Origin: Jiella flava
GTDB lineage: Bacteria > Pseudomonadota > Alphaproteobacteria > Rhizobiales > Rhizobiaceae
Length of the DNA: 64,000 nucleotides
Direction: 5' to 3'
Assembly (NCBI RefSeq): GCF_017349315.1
Contig: NZ_JAFMPP010000005.1
Coordinates: 124,001 to 188,000, forward strand
The notes below the pieces were generated by a model. The model worked only from the letters and a program-made list of their open reading frames with translations. It did no database searches and was not told where the DNA came from. A program made the position numbers and the translations under genes. Shown piece after piece: positions 34,896 through 44,019 of the stretch. Position 1 is the stretch's first letter, and every line of letters begins with the position of its first letter.

Positions 34896-35708
34896 TCATG
34901 CCCCGTCTGGTTCTGGCGCCTGGCCGAGATGGTCGCGCAGAAAAGCGTGGGCCGCGGGGTTGGCGACGATGAGGATGGCGGATCGTTCGTAGAAATCCGG
35001 GCCGCGGCCCCACCAGTCGCTGACGAGGCCGCCGGCCTCTTCGACGAGGAGGATGCCGGCGGCGGTGTCGACGAAGCCGGTCTGCTCGAAATAGCCGCTG
35101 AGGCGGCCGCACGCAACGTGGGCGCAGGAGCTGGCGGCGCTGCCGAGAACCCGCACCGCGCCGATCTCGGCGCGGATCGCCGCGAGCCGTGCATAGGCGC
35201 CCGGATAGAGCGACAGTTCCGGCGTCGGCAGGCCGGTGCCGACGGTGAAGAAGCGTGGGTCGCGCGCCCGGCTGACGGCAAGGCGCGTGCCGTTCAAAAA
35301 GGCGCCTCGACCCTTCAGCGCGGTGAACATCTCGTCCGCGACCGGATCGAAAACCAGGCCGCAGATCGTTTCGCGCCCGTGCCTCAAGGCGATGGTGATG
35401 GTGTAGGGCAGGCCGTTCAGGAAATTCGTCGTCCCGTCGATCGGATCGACCAGCCAGCGATGGGTGGGGTCTTCGCCCTCGACCGGGGCGAATTCCTCGC
35501 CGGTCAGGCTCCAGCCCGGATAGCGCGACAAGAGATGGTCGCGGATCAGCGTTTCGGAGGCCCGGTCGGCCTCGCACACGAAGTCGCCGGGGCCCTTGAC
35601 GCCGACTTCGAGTTCGCCGAAGCGCTTAAAATAGTCGAGCGTTAAGGCGCCGGCGGCGCGGGCCGCCGCGACCATGTCGGCGAGGACGGCGGAATAATCG
35701 AGGCTCAT
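34896..35708 (-). CDS. Inositol monophosphatase family phosphatase
   Basis: A 270-residue metal-dependent phosphatase of the IMPase/FBPase-like family. The metal-binding motif WLVDPIDGTTNF and the earlier TGEE pair are intact, as is the C-terminal GFVDTAAGILLVEEAGG. It is the last gene of the LacI-transporter operon and overlaps the phosphodiesterase gene by four bases. In agrocinopine operons the equivalent enzyme (AccG) removes phosphate from the sugar phosphate released by a GDPD-family enzyme, which suggests a similar second step here (inference). Substrate is not evident from sequence. Confidence 0.88.
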   Translation of the reverse strand: MSLDYSAVLADMVAAARAAGALTLDYFKRFGELEVGVKGPGDFVCEADRASETLIRDHLLSRYPGWSLTGEEFAPVEGEDPTHRWLVDPIDGTTNFLNGLPYTITIALRHGRETICGLVFDPVADEMFTALKGRGAFLNGTRLAVSRARDPRFFTVGTGLPTPELSLYPGAYARLAAIRAEIGAVRVLGSAASSCAHVACGRLSGYFEQTGFVDTAAGILLVEEAGGLVSDWWGRGPDFYERSAILIVANPAAHAFLRDHLGQAPEPDGA

Positions 35709-36547
35709 GCGGCAAGCCGTGCTGCGAGAGTGTCACTGTCGTCAGTGGTGATCTGGTCGACCCGCAAGTCGAGCAACCGCCGGACCGCCGCGAGCGTCTC
35801 TTCCGTCACTGCCTGAATTGTCCACGCGTCGACCCGCCGACCCGCCGCATGGACGGCAGCGATCATGTCGAAGCCTACGCGATCGGCCTTTAAGATCAAG
35901 CGGTAGTCGAGATAGATGAAGGCCGCATCCGGGGCCTTGTCGAGTGCGGCGGCGGTGAAGGCGGCGAACGCGGCGTGGGTCTGCGGTGAATCGGCGGCGT
36001 CAAGATCTTCTGGCGTCGGATCGTAGCCGGTGGCGAGCCCCGGTGTTCGCTCCGCCAACGCCGCAACGGCTTCGGCATCGCCACCCGACAGGATCATGTT
36101 GCGGGCAAAGGGCGCGACATGATCGGCGACGGCGGCGATGGTGGCCGCGTCGAGCGCGGCGCGGCGCTCCTTGAAATCCAGCTGCAGCAGAGCTTGCGGA
36201 TGGACCCTCGCACTGGCGAGCAGGGCGCAGAGATCCTCGAGCAGCATCACCGGCTCGTCCAGCGGCGCGCCGTCATTGCCGCGCAGCTTCAGCTGGCGGA
36301 GCGCTGCCGCAGGGGTGTCGATCACCCGGCCGCGGCCGGTGGTTGCGCGTTCCAGCACCTTGTCATGCAGGATCGCGCAGCCATGATCGGCATGGATGAC
36401 GAGATCGACCTCGACGCTGGCGCCGAGCCGCATGGCTTCCAGAATACGGCGGCCGGAAAATTCCGGATCGGCGGCGCTGCGCCGGGCCCGATGCCACTTG
36501 AACCAAGTGCGGTGGCCGTCGCGCTCGATGAAGATGGGGTCAATCAT
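35705..36547 (-). CDS. Glycerophosphodiester phosphodiesterase family protein
   Basis: A 280-residue TIM-barrel enzyme cleaving a phosphodiester. The GDPD signature appears as WHRARR near residue 17, EVDL followed by HDKVLERATTGRG, and the later LQLDFKE metal region. No signal peptide is seen, so it acts in the cytoplasm on imported substrate. Start 36547 (MIDPIFIERDGHR) is chosen over a frame open 48 bases upstream. It overlaps the transporter ATPase gene by eight bases and the phosphatase gene by four, so uptake, diester cleavage and dephosphorylation are co-expressed. Confidence 0.85.
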   Translation of the reverse strand: MIDPIFIERDGHRTWFKWHRARRSAADPEFSGRRILEAMRLGASVEVDLVIHADHGCAILHDKVLERATTGRGRVIDTPAAALRQLKLRGNDGAPLDEPVMLLEDLCALLASARVHPQALLQLDFKERRAALDAATIAAVADHVAPFARNMILSGGDAEAVAALAERTPGLATGYDPTPEDLDAADSPQTHAAFAAFTAAALDKAPDAAFIYLDYRLILKADRVGFDMIAAVHAAGRRVDAWTIQAVTEETLAAVRRLLDLRVDQITTDDSDTLAARLAA

Positions 36548-37583
36548 GGACGTCCCGATAGATTTCGCGGCTTTCGCGATAGACGGTGAGGGCACGGGGG
36601 ACGAGATCGACTCCCTGGCCCGGTCTCAACGCGTTGGGCTGGGTGGCCATGGATTTCAGTCGCGTGCCGTCCGACAGTTCGAGATCGACGATGCCGTGGG
36701 TGCCGAAATCGGTGATGCGGTGGACCTGTGCCTGACCAGGCTCGGCGGCGATCAGATCGAGCGCCTCGGGCCGCACGGCGAGCGTTGCGGGGCCGTCCGC
36801 CACCGGCAGCGGGACGCGGATCCCCGCGCGGGTGAAGGCGCCGCGCATGACCTGGCCCTCGACCAGGTTCATTGTTCCGATGAAGCCGGCGACGAAGGGC
36901 GTGAGCGGTTTGCGATAGACGGCGTCCGGTCGGCCGATCTGCTCCGTCCGCCCGTCGCGCATGACGACGATCCGATCGGCCATGGACAGGGCCTCGTCTT
37001 GGCCGTGGGTGACGAACAAGGTGGTGATCTTCAGCCGCTGCTGAATGTCGCGGACCTCTTCGCGCAGCCGCTCGCGCAGATGCTGATCGAGGCTGGCGAA
37101 GGGTTCGTCGAGGAGCAGAATCTTCGGCTCCAGCACCAGTGAGCGGGCGAGCGCGACACGCTGCTGCTGACCGCCCGAGAGCTGATGGATCATCCGCTTG
37201 CCGTAGCCCGCGAGCCCGACCATCTCCAGCACGCCCTCAACATTCTGACGAATCTCGGCGGCCGGCAGTCCGCGCAGCCGCAGGCCGAATGCGACGTTCT
37301 TGAAGACGTTCATATGGCTCCACAGCGCGTGGCTCTGGAAGACCATGGCGGTGGGGCGACGTTCTGGCCACTGGTCGGTGATATCGGCCTCGTCGATGAA
37401 GATCTTACCCTGGGTTGGCCTTTCGAAACCGCCGACCATGCGCAGCAGCGTCGATTTGCCCGAGCCCGACGGCCCAAGCAGGCAGACGAGTTCGCCGTCG
37501 GAGACCTCGAGCGACAAGTCGTCGACGGCGGTGGTGCCGCCTTGAAAGATCTTTGAGACGTTTTCGATCTTGAGAACGGCCAC
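36540..37583 (-). CDS. ABC transporter ATP-binding protein (iron/polyamine/organophosphate type)
   Basis: The 347-residue ATPase powers the importer encoded upstream. It has Walker A GPSGSGKST (about 36-44), signature LSGGQQQRVALARSL, Walker B LLLDEPFASLD, the H-loop TLFVTHGQDEA and a C-terminal TOBE domain (about 270-340), the layout of PotA/FbpC-type ATPases. It lies nine bases after the second permease gene. Transporters of this subfamily carry ferric iron, polyamines, thiamine, phosphonates or sugar phosphates. Confidence 0.93.
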   Translation of the reverse strand: MAVLKIENVSKIFQGGTTAVDDLSLEVSDGELVCLLGPSGSGKSTLLRMVGGFERPTQGKIFIDEADITDQWPERRPTAMVFQSHALWSHMNVFKNVAFGLRLRGLPAAEIRQNVEGVLEMVGLAGYGKRMIHQLSGGQQQRVALARSLVLEPKILLLDEPFASLDQHLRERLREEVRDIQQRLKITTLFVTHGQDEALSMADRIVVMRDGRTEQIGRPDAVYRKPLTPFVAGFIGTMNLVEGQVMRGAFTRAGIRVPLPVADGPATLAVRPEALDLIAAEPGQAQVHRITDFGTHGIVDLELSDGTRLKSMATQPNALRPGQGVDLVPRALTVYRESREIYRDVHD

Positions 37584-37592
37584 GAGATTTCC

Positions 37593-38453
37593 CTAACCTC
37601 CAAAGCCCCGCGCGAAGGCATCTCCGCCGATGAAGCGGCGGGCGAAGATCAGCGCGATAGCAGAGGGCACCCACAACAGAACGGACAGCACCGCCCCGTA
37701 TTGGATGACCATTTCGTTGTTGATGAAGCCGATCATCAGCACCGGCGTGGTGCGGATCTCCGGAGCGCCGATCAGCCAGGCCCCGTCGGTTTCGTAAAAG
37801 GTGGTGACGAAGCTCAAGAGCAGCGCCGCGATGATGGTGGGGGCAGCCTGGGGCAAGGTGATCGACCAGAACACCCTCAGCGGCCCGGCGCCGACGTCGC
37901 GCGCGGCTTCTTCCATGCGTTTATCGATCGCCTGGAACGCCGCCACCGGAATCCAGATCATGAACATCAGAATATTGACGAGCTGGATCAGCGCGACGCC
38001 CCAAAAAGTGCCGATCAGATCGAGCCGGAGGAAGATAGCGGCGATCGTCACCAAGAGGCCGAATTTGGGGAACGCATGGGCGGCGAGGAACGAGAGGAAC
38101 AGCGTGTCGCGGCCAAAAAAACGCATCCTCGAAAAGGCATAGGAGGCCGGCAGGCAGATGACGGCGGCGACCGCTACAACGACCGTCGAGAGCCGGAGAC
38201 TGAGGCCGAGTGCGTCCCACACATCGTCACGGCTCAGCGTCTGGTTCCAGAAGCGCAGGCCGAATTGTTGCGGCAGGAGATGGGGATAGCGCCAGACCTC
38301 GCTGAACGCCCAAAGCGCCACGACGAGCAGCGGCACGATAACGGCCAGCGTCAAGATGATCGCCAGGGTGATACCGGCAAGGTCGGCCTTGGTGCGGATG
38401 GTTGCCAGAGAGCTGATTGGGGCCTTCTGGCTGGTGGCAGTGATGGCCGTCAT
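37593..38453 (-). CDS. ABC transporter permease (second)
   Basis: A 286-residue inner-membrane permease with six predicted helices and the cytoplasmic coupling loop EEAARDVGAGPLRVFWSITL, the EAA motif that contacts the ATPase. It overlaps the first permease gene by four bases. Similar in type to PotC/FbpB-half permeases. Confidence 0.9.
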   Translation of the reverse strand: MTAITATSQKAPISSLATIRTKADLAGITLAIILTLAVIVPLLVVALWAFSEVWRYPHLLPQQFGLRFWNQTLSRDDVWDALGLSLRLSTVVVAVAAVICLPASYAFSRMRFFGRDTLFLSFLAAHAFPKFGLLVTIAAIFLRLDLIGTFWGVALIQLVNILMFMIWIPVAAFQAIDKRMEEAARDVGAGPLRVFWSITLPQAAPTIIAALLLSFVTTFYETDGAWLIGAPEIRTTPVLMIGFINNEMVIQYGAVLSVLLWVPSAIALIFARRFIGGDAFARGFGG

Positions 38454-39331
38454 GGTTGCCGCCCCTGATTGCGCGCGACCGAACGGACATAGAACAGGCC
38501 GAACAGGATGCAGAAGGCGAAGCTGATCACCGCCTGGGTCACCGCGGCGACCGGGTCGTTCACGTCGTCGAAGGTGCGCTGCATGAAGGGCCCCATCATC
38601 TCCGGCGAGGCGGGGCCAAGCAGATAGGGCAGGGTGAAGGCGGAGAAGATGCCGAGCACGGCGAAGGACAGCGCCACCAGGATCGAGTTTGAAATCGTCG
38701 GCATAATGATGTGGCGCAGCACCTGCAGGCGATTGGCGCCGACATCGCGGGCCGCCTCAACCGCCTGATCCTTCACCGAGCCGAGGCCCGAGAGCAAAAT
38801 CAGCACCGTCAGCGGGATGTTGTCCCAGACAAGGCCGATCACCGGTCCCCAGGGGGTAAGATAGGGGGTGCGCAACTTCGGCAGGCCGAGTCCGTGGAGG
38901 ACGATGTCGTAAAAGCCGTTCGGGCCGAGCACGCGGATGAATGCATAGGCGAGGATGATGGACGGCACGAAGAGTGGCAGGATGGCCAGGGTCTGGACAT
39001 AGCCGGTGATGCGGCCTCGGCCGAAGCGCAGATAAAGTGCGATCGGCAGGCAGCAGATCAAAAGCAGCGCCGCGCAAATGCCGGTGGTCCAGAGTGTCAG
39101 GGCGAGGTTGTTGAGACTGTAAGTGTCGGTGAAGAAAAAGACATAAGAGGAGGCATCGAAGCCGACATGGCCGTGGCCGTCGGAGCGCCACAGCGTGTCG
39201 ATGACGGCGCTGATGATCGGCCAGATCACCAGCCACACGATCAACAACACCGGGATCGCAACGAGAAGCAGCCCGAGCGGCTGCTTCTCGTTGCCTTCAT
39301 CCGGGCTGACGATGCTGCCCGCCTGCGCCAT
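38450..39331 (-). CDS. ABC transporter permease (first)
   Basis: A 293-residue inner-membrane permease with six predicted helices and the EAA loop EAARDVGANRLQVLRHII. The N-terminal tail is hydrophilic. It follows the solute-binding protein gene by six bases and overlaps the next permease gene by four, so the two form a heterodimeric channel. Confidence 0.9.
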   Translation of the reverse strand: MAQAGSIVSPDEGNEKQPLGLLLVAIPVLLIVWLVIWPIISAVIDTLWRSDGHGHVGFDASSYVFFFTDTYSLNNLALTLWTTGICAALLLICCLPIALYLRFGRGRITGYVQTLAILPLFVPSIILAYAFIRVLGPNGFYDIVLHGLGLPKLRTPYLTPWGPVIGLVWDNIPLTVLILLSGLGSVKDQAVEAARDVGANRLQVLRHIIMPTISNSILVALSFAVLGIFSAFTLPYLLGPASPEMMGPFMQRTFDDVNDPVAAVTQAVISFAFCILFGLFYVRSVARNQGRQP

Positions 39332-39337
39332 TTCGCC

Positions 39338-40495
39338 TTAGGCCTTGCGCTGGAGGTTCGGCGCGACGTTGCGATACCAGCCGTCATTGACGGCGTCTGA
39401 CCAGTCACCCGAGGGGAAGGTCGGGATCGAATGCGGAACGATGTCGGCGAATTTTTTGCGCAGCGCCGGCGAGACGTAATCCCAGCTGACCCCCGGGAAA
39501 CCGCCGAGCTTGGTCAGGATGGCGGTTTGGATCTCTTCGGTCAGGACGAAATTGGCGAGCTTCAGTGCGGCGTCGCGATTGATGCCGTTGCTGAGCACGA
39601 TCGCGCGATCGAACCCGCCGCAGAGCGCCAGATCCTGCAATTGGACAAGGCCGGTGGTCTCCGGCAAGACACCTTGGGCGATCGCTTGCAGCACCTGGTC
39701 GGACCAGACCGGTGTCATGGTCACGACGCCCTGGGCGAGCAGCTGGATCGACTGGGTGTTGCCGGATGAATAGGCACCCCCATCATACAGCGACGGAGCG
39801 ATGTCCTGAAGCAGTTTCCAGGCCTTGCCGAGGGCGATGTCGGCCTTGGCCTTGGAGTAGTTGTCGATGGTGAACGCCTTGGGATCGAGGCCGTTGGCCT
39901 GATGGATGGCGCGGCGCACGAAATTGCCGCCCGAGCCGCCCTTGTCGGGCCGATTGTAGACGAACTGGCCGGGATGGGCCTTGATCCACTTGACCAGCGC
40001 GTCCCAGCTTTTCGGCGCATCGGCGGGTGATAGCTTGGTGGTGTCGTAGGCCAAAAGCACCTGCGAGCCGCGATAGGGCAGGCTGTAGTCGCTGTCGATC
40101 GCCAGCGGGTTGACCTTCGAATAGTTGGAAAGCCCGGCCGTCTTCATGTTGACGTAGAGCCCGGCCTCGATGGCGCCCTTCGGCAGGCGCGGATAGCCAG
40201 CCTCGAAATAGTCGGCATGCGGATCCGTCTTGGTCTGCATGGCGGCCAGCGCACGCTCGGCAATGGCCTTGATCCCGGCATCGTTGCCGGCATCGACGAG
40301 ATTGATGGTCGTTCCCGCATTGGCCTTCTCGAAGGCGGGCTTGATGGTGTTGGCCCAGAAATCGAGGATGTTGCTGTCGGCGGCCGTATACCAGTCGATC
40401 CGACCCTTTTGGGCGAAGGCCATCCGGGGCAGGAGCACCAGACCGGCCAGCGAGCCGGCCGTCGAAATCAGGAAGCTGCGCCGTTTCATCGTCAT
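39338..40495 (-). CDS. ABC transporter periplasmic solute-binding protein
   Basis: A 385-residue binding protein of the type 2 (iron/polyamine/sugar-phosphate) fold. A Tat-like signal MTMKRRSFLISTAGSL ends near RMAFAQ. The start at 40495 has GGAG nine bases upstream. The body has the family features of a mixed alpha/beta protein with a hinge, but ligand residues cannot be read by eye. It is the first structural gene after a 223-bp spacer with two palindromic operators. Paired with the phosphodiesterase and phosphatase downstream, a phosphodiester or sugar phosphate is the best guess for its ligand. Confidence 0.88.
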   Translation of the reverse strand: MTMKRRSFLISTAGSLAGLVLLPRMAFAQKGRIDWYTAADSNILDFWANTIKPAFEKANAGTTINLVDAGNDAGIKAIAERALAAMQTKTDPHADYFEAGYPRLPKGAIEAGLYVNMKTAGLSNYSKVNPLAIDSDYSLPYRGSQVLLAYDTTKLSPADAPKSWDALVKWIKAHPGQFVYNRPDKGGSGGNFVRRAIHQANGLDPKAFTIDNYSKAKADIALGKAWKLLQDIAPSLYDGGAYSSGNTQSIQLLAQGVVTMTPVWSDQVLQAIAQGVLPETTGLVQLQDLALCGGFDRAIVLSNGINRDAALKLANFVLTEEIQTAILTKLGGFPGVSWDYVSPALRKKFADIVPHSIPTFPSGDWSDAVNDGWYRNVAPNLQRKA

Positions 40496-40615
40496 CGTTA
40501 TGATCTCCGGTTGGTGGCCGCTCCGGGCCTTCGGGACGTCGCGCGGCGTTCGTGCAGACAGAACAGCACGGGACGGTTCGGGGATAGGCGCCATATGCCA
40601 GCGCCCGCCAGATCG

Positions 40616-40633
40616 CCTGCACGGCCGTGCAGG
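40616..40633. promoter_or_regulatory. Palindromic operator 1 upstream of the transporter operon
   Basis: CCTGCACGGCCGTGCAGG is a perfect 18-bp palindrome with TGCACG half-sites, 121 bases upstream of the binding-protein start. The second palindrome, 79 bases away centre to centre, shares the same half-sites, pointing to the LacI-family regulator encoded next door. Confidence 0.6.
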
Positions 40634-40694
40634 ACCAACCTGAAGCGCCAGGACGACTAACGTGATTTCTTGAAGCTCTGATGACAGAATTTAA

Positions 40695-40712
40695 TTTGCA
40701 CGCGCGTGCAAA
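40695..40712. promoter_or_regulatory. Palindromic operator 2, next to the lacI-type gene
   Basis: TTTGCACGCGCGTGCAAA is a perfect 18-bp palindrome with the central CG typical of LacI-family operators. It lies seven bases beyond the stop of the regulator gene and upstream of the transporter operon, in A+T-richer DNA suitable for a promoter. Confidence 0.68.
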
Positions 40713-40718
40713 AAATTC

Positions 40719-41756
40719 TCACGTCATGACGCAAGGGCGGACCGATTTGCGCCAGACCGGCACCGGTTCGAATATCGCCTGCCGGGGGGCGGTCACCTGT
40801 CTGCCGGTCAGGCGGGCGGCCACCTCGGCGGCCATGGCTTCGAGTGGCTGCGCGAAGGTCGTCAGCCGATAGGACTGCCAGCCGGCTTGTTCGATGTCGT
40901 CAAATCCGATGATCGAGAGGTCATCCGGGATGCGCAGGCCAAATTCCCGCCGGGCGGTGTCCATGAAGCCAAGCGCCAGAAGATCGGTGGTGCAGAAGAC
41001 ACCATCTGGACCGTTGGAGCGGCCGAACAGCCGTCGCGCGGCCTCGCCGCCGGCCTCGTAGCCGGTGGGGCCCGCTGCGATGACATTGACCTGGCAGGCG
41101 GCTGCAGCAGCCGTCGCGACGAAGATTTGCTCGCGCGCGATCAGGCTGGCGGTGTTGGCGGTGGAGGTGACGAGGCCAAGATTGCTGCAGCCTGCGCGAC
41201 GTAAGAGATAGACCGCCTCGCGTGCCGCCATGGCATTGTCGACGCTCAAATGTTCGCAGCCGGGTAACGCCTCGTCGCGGTTGATCAGGATCACCTGCTG
41301 GCCGTTGGCGAGCGCCATCTCGATCAACGACGGGGCGGGCGTGCCGGAGAGGACGACGGTTGAATCGGCACGATAGTGCAGTGTCTGGCGCAGGGCGGAG
41401 GACACGCTGTCGGTGTCGCTTTGGGTGTTGATGACGACGGTGATCTTCTTGGCGGCCTGCAGCCGGCGGGTCAGCGCATCGACCATGCCGGCACGGATCG
41501 GCGTGGTCATGTCCGAGACGATCAGGCAGACGATGTTGCTCCGCTCGTTCAGCCGCCGGGCGAGGTGGTTGACATGATAGCCGAGGGCTTCGGCCGCTTC
41601 CAGCACCTTGCGCCTTGTCGCCTTGGAGACGCTGGCGCCATCGGTGAAGGTGCGCGAGACCGCCGAGCGCGAGACGCCTGCCCGCTCGGCGACCATCTTG
41701 GCATTGACGAAGGCCGGCGCCCTGACCTCGCCGTCCGCGCTGTCGTCCTTGGCCAT
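40719..41756 (-). CDS. LacI-family transcriptional regulator
   Basis: A 345-residue repressor. The N-terminal helix-turn-helix is seen as MVAERAGVSRSAVSRTFTDG with the hinge region YHVNHLARRLNERSN, followed by a periplasmic-binding-protein-like effector domain (about 80-345, with IPDDLSIIGFDDIE). Start 41756 (MAKDDSADGE) leaves a short acidic tail before the HTH. It lies upstream of and in the same direction as the transporter operon, with two palindromes between, so it most likely controls that operon. The effector is probably the transported compound or a breakdown product. Confidence 0.9.
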   Translation of the reverse strand: MAKDDSADGEVRAPAFVNAKMVAERAGVSRSAVSRTFTDGASVSKATRRKVLEAAEALGYHVNHLARRLNERSNIVCLIVSDMTTPIRAGMVDALTRRLQAAKKITVVINTQSDTDSVSSALRQTLHYRADSTVVLSGTPAPSLIEMALANGQQVILINRDEALPGCEHLSVDNAMAAREAVYLLRRAGCSNLGLVTSTANTASLIAREQIFVATAAAAACQVNVIAAGPTGYEAGGEAARRLFGRSNGPDGVFCTTDLLALGFMDTARREFGLRIPDDLSIIGFDDIEQAGWQSYRLTTFAQPLEAMAAEVAARLTGRQVTAPRQAIFEPVPVWRKSVRPCVMT

Positions 41757-42100
41757 CGCCGCCTCGTCGTTTGGTCGTACCAACGTAATTTGCCAGCTTC
41801 GATAAGCGGTTTGTGACAGGTCCGGCAAGATGCCGCGGTGCGAAGCGACGCAGATTGTCCTTCAGGCTGCGGCGGGATCACGCTATACAGCATGATGCCG
41901 AAAATCGGGATCGATTTCCGGAACGCACGATGCGTCGCTTCAATGATTGAGAACGTCCTTCGTGCGTCCGATCGGACGCACGGCGCGCAAAGTCCGGCGG
42001 CGCGAAGCGCACATGCCGGCAGCTCGGGCGCCCTTCGCCATCCTGCAGCACAAGCTGGTGGTTTGACGCGCCTATCGGCTCTTAAGTCTTCATAGCCGCC
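41757..42100. other. Spacer between GMC oxidoreductase and the lacI-type gene
   Basis: No gene. It contains repeat copy D (41889-41985). The region just upstream of the regulator start (41757-41800) could hold its promoter; no clear operator is visible there. Confidence 0.5.
41889..41985. repeat. Two-hairpin RIME-like repeat, copy D
   Basis: GCATGATGCCGAAAATCGG..CGATTTCCGG forms the first hairpin; CGTGCGTCCGATCGGACGCACG is a perfect 22-bp palindrome. The opening GCATGATGCCGAAA is shared with copy B, and the rest with copies A and C, linking the two subtypes. Confidence 0.75.
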
Positions 42101-43711
42101 TCAACGCGCTGCCGGTGCGCCGAGGCGGGTGGCGGCGCGCTCGGCGATGAGGATGACGGTGGCGTTGAGATTGGCCGAGATCATTTTGGGAAACACCGAG
42201 GCATCGGCCACGGCCAGACCCTCGATGCCGTGGACGGCGAAGCTCTCGGGATCGGTCACGGCCATGGCGTCGCGGCCCATGCGGCAAGTGCTCGACGGGT
42301 GATAGAGCGTCGAGCAATGGCCGCGAATGTGCTGGACGATGTCCGCATCGGTCCGGCACTCGGCGCTGGGGCTGAGTTCATGGGAGATCAGCGCGGCGAG
42401 CGGCGCCGTGGCGGCGATGGCGCGGTTGATCTTCACCCCCTCCACCAAGGTGGCAAGATCGGGCGTTTCCGCCCCGCCGTCAAAATAGCGTGGATCGATG
42501 ATCGGTGGCTCCAGCGGATCGGCTGACGCAAGGCGGATCTCGCCGCGGCTTTGCGGCCGCTGCAGCACCGCATGCAGGGTGAAGCCGGAGCCCGGATAGA
42601 GAAACCGCGCATAGTCGCGATGCGGGCTGACGGCGCCATAAAGTTGGAGATCGGGCTCGGCGGCATAGCGGGTGGTCACATGCCCGCCGGCGGCGACGAA
42701 GGGGGACGTGCGCGGACCGGTCCGCCGATCGCGCCATTCGGCCAAGGAGGCGGCGAGGTCCGCCTCGCTCCAGGCGCCGATGCCGAGCGGCGCCTTGGCG
42801 GCGAAGGCGATCTGGATGTTGATGTGGTCCTGCAGGTTCTGGCCGACTCCCGGCAGATCGTGCCGCGGCGTGACGCCGGCGGCGGCGAGGTGATCGGCGG
42901 GGCCGATGCCGGAGAGCATCAACAGATGCGGCGAGGCGATCGCGCCGGCGGCCAGGATCACCTCGCCCGACGCGTCAAAGCGCACCGGCTCGCCGCGCTC
43001 CAGGCCCTCAATGCCGGCGGCGCGGCCATTCTGAAGGCAAATGCGGGTGGTGCGGATGCCGGTCTTGACGGTGAGGTTCGGGCGCGTCAGGGCCGGTTTG
43101 AGATAGGCGCCGAACGTTCCCCGCCGGGCGCCGTCCTTCAGGGTGAACTGGAAATAGCCGACACCGTCTTGCGACGCGCCGTTGAAGTCGGCGTTGAAGC
43201 GGTGGCCGGCGGCTTCCGCGGCCTCGATGAAGGCGGTCTCGCCAGGATCGCGATAGGGGCTGTCCGCGACATACAGCGGGCCACCGACGCCGTGATACGG
43301 GTCGCCGGCAAATTTCGGATTGTCCTCGCCGGCGATGAAATCCGGCCGCACCCGCTTCCAATCCCAGCCGGGACAGCCCATCGCCGCCCAGCCATCATAA
43401 TCCGACGGCAGGCCACGCAGATAGATCATGGCGTTCATCGATCCCGAGCCGCCGAGCATTTTTCCGCGCGGCCAGAAGATCCGGCGGCCGCGGCAGCCGG
43501 GCTGGGGCGCCGTGTGAAAACTCCAGTCGGCGGCGGTGTTGAACAGCGTCGGCCAGTCGGAAGGGATGGCGGCGGTTTCGGGTGGCGCGCCGCCAGCCTC
43601 CACGAGGAGCACCCGCCGAGCCGGATCGGCCGATAGCCTTGCCGCAAGAACGCAGCCCGCTGAGCCTGCGCCGACGATGATCGTGTCGAACTCTGCGCGC
43701 GTTGCCGTCAT
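42101..43711 (-). CDS. GMC-family FAD oxidoreductase (choline/alcohol dehydrogenase-like)
   Basis: A 536-residue flavoprotein oxidising an alcohol. The FAD loop is IIVGAGSAGCVLAARLS, the GMC signature follows as GKMLGGSGSMNAMIYLRG, and the second as GAIASPHLLMLSGIG. The C-terminal catalytic histidine region reads STLYHPSSTCRMG. It resembles choline dehydrogenase and other GMC alcohol dehydrogenases in length. It is the last gene of the amide regulon, five bases after the small monooxygenase gene. The true substrate is unknown; an alcohol linked to the amide pathway is a guess. Confidence 0.9.
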   Translation of the reverse strand: MTATRAEFDTIIVGAGSAGCVLAARLSADPARRVLLVEAGGAPPETAAIPSDWPTLFNTAADWSFHTAPQPGCRGRRIFWPRGKMLGGSGSMNAMIYLRGLPSDYDGWAAMGCPGWDWKRVRPDFIAGEDNPKFAGDPYHGVGGPLYVADSPYRDPGETAFIEAAEAAGHRFNADFNGASQDGVGYFQFTLKDGARRGTFGAYLKPALTRPNLTVKTGIRTTRICLQNGRAAGIEGLERGEPVRFDASGEVILAAGAIASPHLLMLSGIGPADHLAAAGVTPRHDLPGVGQNLQDHINIQIAFAAKAPLGIGAWSEADLAASLAEWRDRRTGPRTSPFVAAGGHVTTRYAAEPDLQLYGAVSPHRDYARFLYPGSGFTLHAVLQRPQSRGEIRLASADPLEPPIIDPRYFDGGAETPDLATLVEGVKINRAIAATAPLAALISHELSPSAECRTDADIVQHIRGHCSTLYHPSSTCRMGRDAMAVTDPESFAVHGIEGLAVADASVFPKMISANLNATVILIAERAATRLGAPAAR

Positions 43712-43716
43712 CGGCT

Positions 43717-44019
43717 TCAGCCGCGTTTGGCGCTGAGCTCGTCGGCGGTGACGAGCACCACCTCGCCGCTCAAAATCGGCTTGGCGATGGCGAAGAAGTC
43801 GGCGACGGCCGCCGAACCGTTGTGGCGGTCCATGGCGGCTTCGTCGGTGAAGCGCTCATAGGTGGTGAAGCGGCAGGGATCGTCGCGGTCCTGCGCGACG
43901 AAGAAGTCGATCGTGTCGGGCTCAGCCGCGCGCACGTGATCGGCGACCGAAAGGAGGGCGTCGGCCATGACGCCCTCCTTTCCGGGTTTCGCCGTGATCA
44001 CGGCGGTGATGGTGATCAT
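43717..44019 (-). CDS. Antibiotic biosynthesis monooxygenase (ABM) family protein
   Basis: A 100-residue ferredoxin-like fold protein of the ABM/YgiN type: ITAVITAKPGKEGVMADAL, a central FFVAQDRDDPCRFTTYERF strand pair and HNGSAAVADFF. Members are cofactor-free monooxygenases or structural homologues. Its start overlaps the amidase stop by one base, so it belongs to the amide operon. Role in the pathway unknown. Confidence 0.82.
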   Translation of the reverse strand: MITITAVITAKPGKEGVMADALLSVADHVRAAEPDTIDFFVAQDRDDPCRFTTYERFTDEAAMDRHNGSAAVADFFAIAKPILSGEVVLVTADELSAKRG

